Shown here in pieces: positions 10,361 to 17,941 of a stretch of 17,941 bases of DNA (position 1 is the stretch's first letter; every line of letters begins with the position of its first letter). Source of the stretch: Saccoglossus kowalevskii. Its lineage: Eukaryota; Hemichordata; Enteropneusta; Harrimaniidae. The stretch covers positions 435,774 through 453,714 of the forward strand of contig NW_003145785.1 of assembly GCF_000003605.2 (NCBI RefSeq), given 5' to 3'. The notes beneath the pieces were generated by a model. The model was not told where the DNA came from. It did no database searches and worked only from the letters and a program-made list of their open reading frames with translations. Position numbers and translations under genes: made by a program.

Positions 10361-10595
10361 CATTCCCAGAGTTCATTATTGAAAGCAAGCATGAACAACC
10401 ATCAATTGGACATCTGTGCTGTACATCCCACCGTGTTGCTATGTACCGATCGCGAGAGTTCTCCCCGCGTGACCTACTATCTAATTAAAAAAACGACCAC
10501 ACACGCACTACGTCTAATTCTAGTTTGCGTCTATTGTGCATATTACCGAGCAAATTGCACATACGCTGATTGACCTGAACGTAATTAGCGAAAAT

Positions 10596-10621
10596 AATAA
10601 ATATATTATAATAATAATAAA
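10596..10621 (+). terminator. Poly(A) signals AATAAA (proximal pair)
   Basis: AATAAA occurs at 10596-10601 and again at 10616-10621, about 240 bp after the sulfotransferase stop codon. Both lie inside an AT-repeat tract, so they are plausible but not specific. Confidence 0.35.
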
Positions 10622-10834
10622 TATATATATATGATTTTTTAGATCATTAGTCCGAGTAATAGTTCCATGCGTGGTGCCATTATTACAGCCTAGAGACCAA
10701 TGCAAACCGACAATAACATGTTCCTTGCCATTTTTCACGAAAATTCGGATTCTTGTTTTTTCTAAAAGTTGTCTGGTGATCACACATTTTGTTTTCATTT
10801 TCTGCATCTCAGTGGCATGGGTTAGTATTGAATG

Positions 10835-10840
10835 AATAAA
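10835..10840 (+). terminator. Poly(A) signal AATAAA (distal)
   Basis: A perfect AATAAA lies 475 bp after the stop. T-rich sequence, including a TTTTTTTGTGATGTGTT stretch near 10890, follows and could serve as a downstream U/GU element. It is an alternative 3' end for the sulfotransferase mRNA. Confidence 0.4.
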
Positions 10841-11624
10841 AGAACAAATTTACATTTAATATTTCAATTTGTTTCGAACCTTTTTACTGTTTTTTTGTGA
10901 TGTGTTCATTAGAATCTTAATCCCGTCGGCGTATTTGGATTCACGAAGATTCTTCATTACTCATCAACAAAATTGAATACAAGAAAAATATAACTTTGAC
11001 ACACAAGGATGACGTACACGTTTTTAGAGCATATTGTCTCTAATATTATTATTTTGTTGACCCTCAAACTTGTCAATATTCACTGTTTTGATGAGTTTAT
11101 TTTTGCATATGCTTCATGTACCTAATGAGGTACGCAAATACATATGCCCATGGATGAACGTTATATGTATAACTACTCTTTCTTTATACTGAATATTGAA
11201 CAGCGTCTAAAACAATCAACATAACAAGTTTAATATTTATATGTAAATTATATCTTTTTTTTCTGTTAAAATGTCATCAATAATAATCTTTAAAAAAATG
11301 GATCTCAGTAATTTGAAACCAATAATTATAACATGTTTCTCGTCATGAGTAGCAAATCGGCGTGTCACCAACATTTAGAAGGTTGCCGTGTATTTAAGGG
11401 TTTATTAACGATGGACTGTGACACAGAGTCAGGGGTCCAATAAGCTAAACATCACAATGAAGTTGAAGAATTGTCAGTATTTGTCTCGGGATTGATTATT
11501 TTTTTCTGAAAATAAATCTGCGGTGTTTGACAATGATGACACTGCTCTTTAGTTTCAGTTAGGGTCGTGATTTACCGGCATTATTTGAAACAACTGCTGT
11601 AAAATAAAACATTATATAACTTAC

Positions 11625-11721
11625 TGGGTGTAGTCCTTGTCATACACATCAATTATGGGGTTTCCAAGTTCGTCTATCTGAAGAATTTGATAGTCGTGGT
11701 CTTTGCCATGGGACTCCACTA
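11625..11721 (-). other. Weak candidate coding exon
   Basis: On the minus strand the frame reads VVESHGKDHDYQILQIDELG and then NPIIDVYDKDYT, a balanced protein-like composition. It runs directly into a strong GTAAGT donor whose GT is at 11624-11623. In the same frame the next codons would be CAG TAA, so it could equally be a terminal exon. The upstream acceptor (AACACAG near 11722) lacks a pyrimidine tract. I recognise no family, and no partner exon was located. It lies downstream of the kinase-like stop codon, so it would belong to a separate gene or a pseudo-fragment. Confidence 0.22.
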
Positions 11722-13017
11722 CTGTGTTATATATTTTTTTACGTATTTTGTGTGTTTTGACAGTATATCTACATATTATGTACAGTGTATTTGTTGAAAG
11801 CGAATGGTGTTGACATAAACCTATACTCAAGCAGTGTGCATATTCGTGTGCACCTCGTTTCAGTGTTATAATGCGAACTGGGAAGCCACGTGACGTAGGG
11901 TTGCACACAGGTTGGCACCGGGTCAGGCTTCTTCGTCAGGCTAAAACTGCTGAAATGAGGTGCGTGATAAAACGCAATCAAATATCTGTATGCATTCAGC
12001 TACACGAGGGGGGGGGGTCTGGGAGCTTGCCATGATTGAGTGCCACAATTTCTGTTTTAAGAAAATAACATCATGATTAATTTTATTATTGTTCGCTTGG
12101 TGAAGTTAAACAGTGTAACACTCGAGAACGTAGCGATCTTTAATAATTTAAAGAGTACGTACCCAATATTTGGCAATTTTACCAAGCCCACGTAACTTTA
12201 ATCTCGGTTAACCTAGCTCACCCGTTTATTGCATTACAACACTTGTGTTATATAATCTCTACATTTTTTGGCTTGTCAAATCCCCTTGCTTTAGAAAATG
12301 TAGTCGAAAATGGAGTCCGAAGGACTTGATGTACAATAAAAAATAATTAAGTAAATAAATAATTTCATGATAATTGCAGTGAGACACAACCGGTAAACTT
12401 TCTCCTTTATACAACCACTTTTTCGGTTGCATGGACCTTAACCCATTTCGTTTTTTATAATAATTTCCACTTATTGCAATAATTTTCTAATTGGTATAAA
12501 ATGTGCTGTAAACCTATAACACTACTAAAACAGAGCCAGGGCGATCAGCAAAAAGTATGAGAACAAAAGAACGCCAATATGAACACCCGAACATGTGTCT
12601 GTGAAACTTTCGCCTAGATCGTCAAAATACGATTAAGGTAGCAAGAGGGAAAAAAAATCGGAATAATATATTGTGAACTTTCTAATCTTTGGTCAAAATT
12701 TACTATGCGCGATACATTTGGAGAGTGATGTCGGTTTATTTTCATGAACCCAACTATACTTCCTTCGAACTTTTACACACAATGTTGAGTGACGGACTGA
12801 AAACAAATGATTTAATTTGCACACCGATTTGTTGATTATCCGGCTTTATTATGTCCTGTGTAACAAAAAATAGAAAGGTTTTGAAATATAAAAAAACCCT
12901 TACAGTGCCACTGTCTCATTGGTGACAAAATACTGAATAACTAGACGAAAGTGTGTAAATATTAAAACGCATAAACGCATACATGTGCCGAATAACTCGA
13001 GCGTGTTATCCAGGATA

Positions 13018-13041
13018 CTATATCAATCCCTATATCAATCC
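13018..13041. repeat. Tandem 12-mer duplication
   Basis: CTATATCAATCC occurs twice in direct succession, followed by three further C residues. It is a minor tandem duplication in presumed intergenic or 3' UTR DNA, with no function suggested. Confidence 0.6.
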
Positions 13042-13146
13042 CCCTAATTACTGGTAAGCAACGAAACATATATTTTGATATTGTAGTCGCCGATAATCTA
13101 TACTGTAGACCAAATCCGAATATGACTTATCATAATCTGAGTAATA

Positions 13147-13152
13147 TTTATT
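13147..13152 (-). terminator. Candidate poly(A) signal for the kinase-like gene
   Basis: TTTATT on the + strand gives AATAAA on the minus strand, about 400 bp past the stop codon of the kinase-like gene. A variant TATAAA lies nearer, at 13455-13460, and an ATTAAA at 13303-13308. Any of these could be used. Confidence 0.3.
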
Positions 13153-13553
13153 GTACGTACCAAAATACCAGTGCACATGCTCAGACGTGTGGCACAGCGC
13201 ATCATTCAGTTCGTGATAAATGTATGTAAAACAATGTATTTATGAATATATGTACCAATCATCAATTACTGAAAATTATATTTTGTCGTCCGTATTGTAA
13301 TTTTTAATTCTTAGAACGTAAAAAGTAACACTTTGTCACATTCAAGAATACAATTCCACATACTTGTTTTCTATATTTTTAAAAACATTTTGAACAAGCT
13401 AATGGACAAAATGAAAACCTTTGTGGTCCAACATTTCAAAGAATTATAGCAAAATTTATACAAATGTACATAATGTTACGTTTTCATCTACATGCGATGA
13501 CAACGAATAGTACGACATTAAATGCATGAAGAATGTCTTACATTCATACACTG

Positions 13554-16425
13554 TTAGACTAATGTTCCAGGCTTAACCGGATTTGAGAATGTGTATTCTT
13601 CTTCCTGTGTACACTTCAATCTGAGTTCGTTTAGATACGACAACTGGTTTGCCTGTTCTTGAACCACATTCAACTGCACTTCATTGGCGTCAGTTTCGTT
13701 AATTTGCGATGAGGGACAGACCATACTTGATGATTCATTTTCTCTAGTCCTGTCACTATCATCTATTTGTTTGATGTATGAGCTAACCTCATCCGCAGCT
13801 AACGGAGTTCTCTTAGGAAGGTTTTCACTCTCATCGCTTTGTCGTGGTTTGTTGCGATTTCTCAATGCGCTCCATGGTTTTTTCCCCTTTTTTTTCTTTT
13901 TCTTTTTTGTCTTTGTGGCAAATTGTATTTCGCCAGGGACGTCATCACAAACCATTTTATCTAATTCATCATTAAATTCATGGTTCTTGTCAGACTCGTC
14001 GTCATCACTGAAGCTCCACGAATAACGAAGTTCTTCTGGCTCTAAATACTGCTCGGGTTCAAACTTAGCAGGATTTGTTTTGTGAGGGCGCGAGTACAAT
14101 GATGACAATCGATGTCTGTGATTTGTATATGATTCAGTTTGGGCTTCCAATCCGGCACTTCTGTTTTGTATGTTTTCAGAAAACGAAAGGGACCTTTCTC
14201 TATTATATTCATGCTGTGACCATCCTCTATCGGCTATTGGAACTTGTGTTGTATGACGCATATTCACTCCACTGCTGTTAGTGTTATAATGCGCATTCAT
14301 TATCTCATGGCTAGTGTGCGCTGAAGTAAGCTTCATTTTAGCTTCACTGAGATCAAGCACTTTCATTTTACCCAAGAACTTTGGTTCATCTAGTTGTTGA
14401 TCTTTTTTCCCCTGAAGCATAATATCGTCAATCTCTGAGTACAGCTGGTGTTGGTCGTCTATTAACTCCCGTGACTTTGCTGTTTCAGAAGCTTCTGAAA
14501 GTGCACGTGTACATTCCATAGCAAATTTGTCGCTGTTAGTCCCTTTTGGTTTCATCGCTCTATTATATTTAGGAGTAGAGTCGTTTTTGGACAACGTATC
14601 CATATTTTGATTCATCTCATGTAGTGGATTTGGAACATTTATATATTTTACGCCTTTCTTTGATGTATTTTGAAGGGTGTCATTGCTATCCCGCGGATGC
14701 CACGACGATCTCCTTTTTATAGATAACTCTGTATGACTAACTGAAGTGTTTTGCTTTGTTTTCAGTGACGGTAATTTCCATCGAATTTGAGTGTCAGCCA
14801 TGACGTGTCCTTGTTCTCCCTTGTTTTTGCAGCTGTTTTCATACATGTTCTCTGTTTCTTGAGAGTCTGAACTGAGAACATGGCCTTGTTTCTTCAAAGT
14901 TGGTCTTCTGTACATCATCGTACTGTTTACTTGGTCTATATTTGCCTCATCATTATCTTCTCTAATATCAGAATATGTCCTAGAGTCGATGGATTTATTA
15001 TCTGTAGATGCATTACATTCTACCTTTTTTCCACTATACATCCTGGATACTTTATCTGTGTCAGAAGTTTGAAAGCTGCTAGTGTACAAGGTAGATCTTC
15101 TGTCTGCTAGTGGTTTATCTCGTTCTGTCAAAGGTCTACTTTTAACCTCGTCTGATGGAACATCATCGTACACTATATGATTTGGCTGGTTCTTGTTGGC
15201 ACCAGTTATATCATCTTTACTTTCGCCATCATTGAGGATTTTTTTCTCGCTTATATACTCTTCATATGCAATATTATTATCCACACCATCTTCAACAACA
15301 CATTCATCTTTGCGTATTGGTCTTTCATACAAGTCATCTGAAGTCTGATGTGCAACATTATCTGGTAAAGATAAAACAGGAGGCGAAGGAGGTGGGTATG
15401 ATGGGATATCATCTTCAGAGTCATGCGTATGTTGGAAAGGTGGTGGTGGTGGAGGAGGTGGCAGTGGAGGCATGACATCTCCTTCAAGTAGTGGTGACTG
15501 TGGTGGGGTCGGAGGGAGAGGAAGATCCATGAAGTTCTCATGTGCAGTTGCATTTACATTGATATATTTAATACCATCAGACGGGGATAAAGTTTCCTCA
15601 ACTATGTTAGCTCGACTTACGCTTTGAGACCGTTTCCTCCTAAAAGATGGCAAGAAGGATGATGATGTAGGCTGCAATGTTTTCCTTTTTTCTGACATTT
15701 TCTGTTTATCTAGTACTTTAGGCCTCTTTCTTAATTTGACATTTGTTATCCCAGAAAGTATAACTTGGTTATTGTTGTTTGGGAGAACCGGAGAGTGATT
15801 CTTGTCTATCGATGCTGGCGTCTGAATGCTGGAAATTGTTTCCGTTGTTGGCAATGGGTTAGTACATGGGTGAACAAATTGATTTTGCATCTCGTCCTGT
15901 CCACGTAGGTTTAATCCACTCATGTCTTCATACGAATCACTCAATGATGAGTCTATTGAGGGAGACTTCTGTAGTTTAAAATTCGCTGCTATTGCTTCTT
16001 CGTTCAAAGTGGCCGACTCTTCACTGGTCAGTGGAGGGGGCGGGGCTGGCCATTCAATTTCCTCCTCCTCCTCTACATCCGGGTTGTTAAAGCTAAGTAT
16101 CGATTCAGAAACTTGGCGACGCTTTTGCAAAAACTCAATGCGTTTCTTTCCAACCTTTTCTTTCCGAACATGACTGTATACTAATCCACCCTGCTCATAT
16201 CGCACACTGCCGGCTTCCCACATACGCTCCCCGTACACGTCATCAAGGTCAAGGGAATGCTCTAACTGGTCCTTTAATGATCCTTTATGGTAATACTGGA
16301 ACAGTTCTCTGTCTTCTTGGTCGAGATTGCTTTCTGTTTCAGCAAATGCTGCACTTAGCTTTCCAAACCGTGAGGAGCTCTCTTCCGATTTTTGTCTGAG
16401 GAGTGTATTCAAAGGTTTCATTGAT
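13554..16425 (-). CDS. Terminal exon of tyrosine-kinase-like gene: 957-residue docking tail
   Basis: Acceptor TTTCCAG ends at 16426. The first base completes an Arg codon from the previous exon, followed by Ser and then the Met used here as residue 1 (955 codons to TAA). The tail starts right after the kinase fold and is predicted mostly disordered. Tyrosine motifs: YEDM (164-167, PI3K-p85 type), YINV (286-289 and 593-596), YENS (527-530) and YLNE (929-932), all three YxN types fitting Grb2 SH2. Others are YDDV (418), YSEI (661) and YSDI (483). Proline-rich blocks at 125-130, 301-328 (with a run of eight prolines ending PPF) and 342-353 suit SH3, EVH1 or profilin. A lysine-rich run at 837-848 could bind membrane or act as a nuclear signal. 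RRKRSQS (261-267) and RRSS (570-573) are basophilic-kinase-like sites. Residues 40-110, with a charged YYHKGSLKDQL region, may be a short folded segment. I recognise no orthologue for the tail. The coding frame is certain; the roles are inferred from motifs. Confidence 0.85.
15439..15461 (-). repeat. GGT/GGA trinucleotide repeat encoding polyproline
   Basis: The + strand shows TGG/AGG triplets in a row, encoding on the minus strand the proline run at residues 319-328 of the kinase tail. Such tracts vary in length between alleles. Confidence 0.6.
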
Positions 16426-16702
16426 CTGGAAAGATATTTTAATATCTTAATATCTCATATTTAAAAGTATGAATCGTTTGATTTGTACTTTGTATACATC
16501 ATTATGTACGTTTGTATTATACTGGGATTTTTTACAGAAGTACGCAAATCGAACATTTTCAGGACAAAAACTGTTCACCACCTTTTGCAAAGTCAAAAAC
16601 GCACAAAAATAAAATAAAAGGAGTTTCTTTTTGCAAATTTATATCACAGGGTTTTACCACAAGAGGGTGCTAATTACAGTAAAAACGTATTGTGTACATT
16701 AC

Positions 16703-16848
16703 CTGTGACAGAAGCAAACAAACATCACATTGAAAGTTGGTCTCCGTATTCTGTGGGGTAACCAGCAACGATTCATTAAATTGAACATCCAATCGGGACA
16801 GCTCTTAGGCTGCAATTGGTGTTTTCTTTTCAAGAGTGCGCTCTTGAT
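16703..16848 (-). CDS. Tyrosine-kinase-like exon: end of kinase C-lobe
   Basis: Acceptor TTTTTTGCAG ends at 16849 and donor CAG|GTAATG begins at 16702. The exon is 146 bp, starts in phase 0 and leaves two bases (AG) for the next exon. It encodes IKSALLKRKHQLQPKSCP, then DWMFNLMNRCWLPHRIRRPTF. This matches kinase subdomains X-XI of tyrosine kinases: CPxxMYxLMxxCW followed by RRPTF, including the invariant Arg of subdomain XI. The run LLKRKHQLQPKSCP is reminiscent of ROR/MuSK-type receptors, but that is not enough to assign a subfamily. The flanking introns are short (118 bp upstream, 277 bp downstream). Confidence 0.85.
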
Positions 16849-16966
16849 CTGCAAAAAACAAACAAATGTACACAAATAATACCGGGATATATAATGGCAC
16901 ATATTTTTGTTTGACATGTTATCTATCAAGTAATTTCAGTAATACAATATGTAAATCAGTTATCAC

Positions 16967-17132
16967 CTGTGACAGATGCAGGTGTGGAAAAGGTACAAGT
17001 TTAACATCTCTTGTGATGTCATCATCACGCGTGGCGTCGTGTGCATTGTATAATTGCCATATTAGGTTAGCAAACATAAAAGCATCGGAACCAATAGAAT
17101 AGGTACTGGTGTCGATAACTTCGAGAGGAGAC
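16967..17132 (-). CDS. Tyrosine-kinase-like exon: APE to αF/αG region, degenerate
   Basis: Acceptor CTCTGTAG ends at 17133 and donor CAG|GTGATA starts at 16966. The exon is 166 bp: one base completing an upstream codon, then 55 codons, ending in phase 0. It encodes SPLEVIDTSTYSIGSDAF, then MFANLIWQLYNAHDA, then a charged insert, then PFPHLHLSQ. Aligned by eye with EGFR (ALESILHRIYTHQSDVW), the Glu of the APE/ALE motif and the αF Asp of SD have identical spacing. The conserved Trp is Phe and the Gly after MF is Ala. About 13 extra residues separate the αF helix from the PYPG-like PFPH. These changes suggest a pseudokinase or a very divergent kinase. HRD and DFG lie on upstream exons not in this window, so activity cannot be judged. 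Confidence 0.8.
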
Positions 17133-17941
17133 CTACAGAGCACAATGCAAAATAAAAGGAAAAACATTCAGATCATCATGTATGTTTCAGCCTTTGAGGT
17201 AGAGAAATAACACATATTATAACACCGACTCTCGTTTGTATTAAGGGAGCTCGAGTGTGCTCTTCGTCATTCAGTCGCCATTCTCTAAAAACGGCGTTCG
17301 GCTATCGGCGCGTATTTTACACATATGAATTATAAACAATTCTCCTCCTCTAAAGTAGTACTGATTACGTCATGTTCTTGTGCATCGAAATTCCCGATTT
17401 CCGAATTGATAGCGTTTGCGCGTGTACTGTTTTGGAGCTTGCGCATATTGCGTGACCTGAGGTCAACAAATCGGAAGGTAGAACAGATTTCGAATGTTCC
17501 TAACCGTAGAGTTGCAGTACACTTGTGTTTCCAACTCGCAGTGTAAACAATCAAATAAAAGTGACGTCATCTTTCAACTATATCTCGTATTAGCCTTTGA
17601 AAATATGCAGACTGTTCTGCCTAAGCAAGAAAAACGAACATGCACAAAATAGCTGTAGCATGATATTTTTTATATTGGGGGGGGGGGTATTTTTGGAGTT
17701 GAAAAATGTCACGGCCATATTTACTCAGCAAAACCCACACGTACCATCTCTTCGTCAGTTCAATTTTCCTGCAAAAATATTTTTTGTTCAACTGGTCCAC
17801 GTTTCTGGCTATTCTAGCTGCCCCCCTTTTGAACCCACTCACGCTCACTCCGTTATCTTCTAAAAACAGTTTCAAATATGCCGCTGACTTCTTCCGAGGT
17901 TCCTGTGTATTGTTTTTTTGACTCAAGTTAAGACAAGTTAA
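17133..17941. other. Upstream intron (minus-strand gene) and unassigned sequence
   Basis: This is presumably intron sequence of the kinase-like gene, because the exon at 17132 begins mid-codon. I searched for HRD- and DFG-like exons and found none. It contains a perfect TGACGTCA at 17562-17569, a CpG-richer patch near 17241-17300, an 11-G run at 17677-17687, and a minus-strand frame that stays open from the window edge (17941) to 17621. That last frame has no recognised domain and reads through the G run. Confidence 0.45.

Larger units (their letters stand above)
10361..10855 (+). other. Probable 3' UTR of the sulfotransferase gene
   Basis: AT-rich sequence follows the TAA stop at 10358-10360. 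It includes an ATAATAATAATAAATATATATATATG microsatellite-like tract near 10594-10632 and several poly(A) signals. The end is an estimate based on the last AATAAA at 10835-10840. Confidence 0.45.
10856..13553. other. Non-coding stretch between the two convergent genes
   Basis: No confident gene is present. Part of the right side, up to a few hundred bases below 13553, is probably the 3' UTR of the minus-strand kinase-like gene. Noted structures are a G9 run at 12008-12016, a 12-bp tandem duplication (CTATATCAATCC twice, 13018-13041), and the weak minus-strand exon candidate near 11625-11721. Confidence 0.55.

Noticed and set aside
15251-15553. 100-codon minus-strand frame rich in His/Leu
   Set aside because: It is an alternative frame inside the proline-rich part of the terminal exon; the main frame continues uninterrupted and splices in phase.
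13684-16173. Several + strand frames opposite the kinase tail
   Set aside because: They are antisense shadows of the large coding exon, rich in Phe/Ser from complementing Lys/Glu and serine codons.
17190-17205. let-7-like TGAGGTAG
   Set aside because: Only the seed-like bases match; there is no hairpin partner arm.
17330-17554. Possible upstream kinase exon (74-codon minus frame)
   Set aside because: It begins with TTG, shows no HRD/DFG or other kinase motif, and has no convincing phase-matched donor to the exon at 17132.

Overview
The window looks like nuclear DNA from an invertebrate animal, probably a marine one. It is AT-rich and mostly non-coding. It has short spliceosomal introns with canonical GT..AG ends, a Golgi-type heparan sulfate 3-O-sulfotransferase-like gene, the 3' part of a tyrosine-kinase-like signalling gene, and small non-autonomous DNA transposons. 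I cannot name the species. The single-exon coding region and motifs of the sulfotransferase resemble the HS3ST1/5 branch, and one repeat resembles elements I associate with marine invertebrate genomes. Nothing prokaryotic (operon, Shine-Dalgarno site, CRISPR) is visible.

Layout. Bases 1-9113 hold no convincing protein-coding gene. They contain a TATA-type promoter candidate near 3.45 kb, one weak candidate exon at 3244-3319, a 156-bp miniature inverted-repeat element flanked by TTAA (6781-6944), a second copy of its right end at 8696-8737, and a GC-rich dispersed repeat ending at 7268. At 9191-10360 on the + strand lies a complete 389-residue type II membrane protein of the heparan sulfate 3-O-sulfotransferase family, preceded by a splice acceptor in its 5' UTR and followed by poly(A) signals. 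Bases 10.9-13.5 kb are non-coding apart from one weak minus-strand candidate exon near 11.65 kb.

From 17132 down to 13554 on the minus strand run the last three coding exons of a second gene. Two small exons encode the C-terminal lobe of a tyrosine-kinase-like domain. They splice in phase to one giant terminal exon that encodes a 957-residue tail rich in tyrosine docking motifs, proline and lysine. The first exons of this gene, including the catalytic core, lie outside the window.

The two genes are divergent in sequence and show no obvious functional link; their 3' ends face each other (convergent orientation). The most interesting points are as follows. (1) Several PAPS-binding positions are replaced in the sulfotransferase although the catalytic Glu is kept. 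(2) The kinase C-lobe is degenerate and pseudokinase-like. (3) Its unusually long single-exon tail carries two near-identical Grb2-type YINV sites. I did not find a clearly new multi-gene system here.
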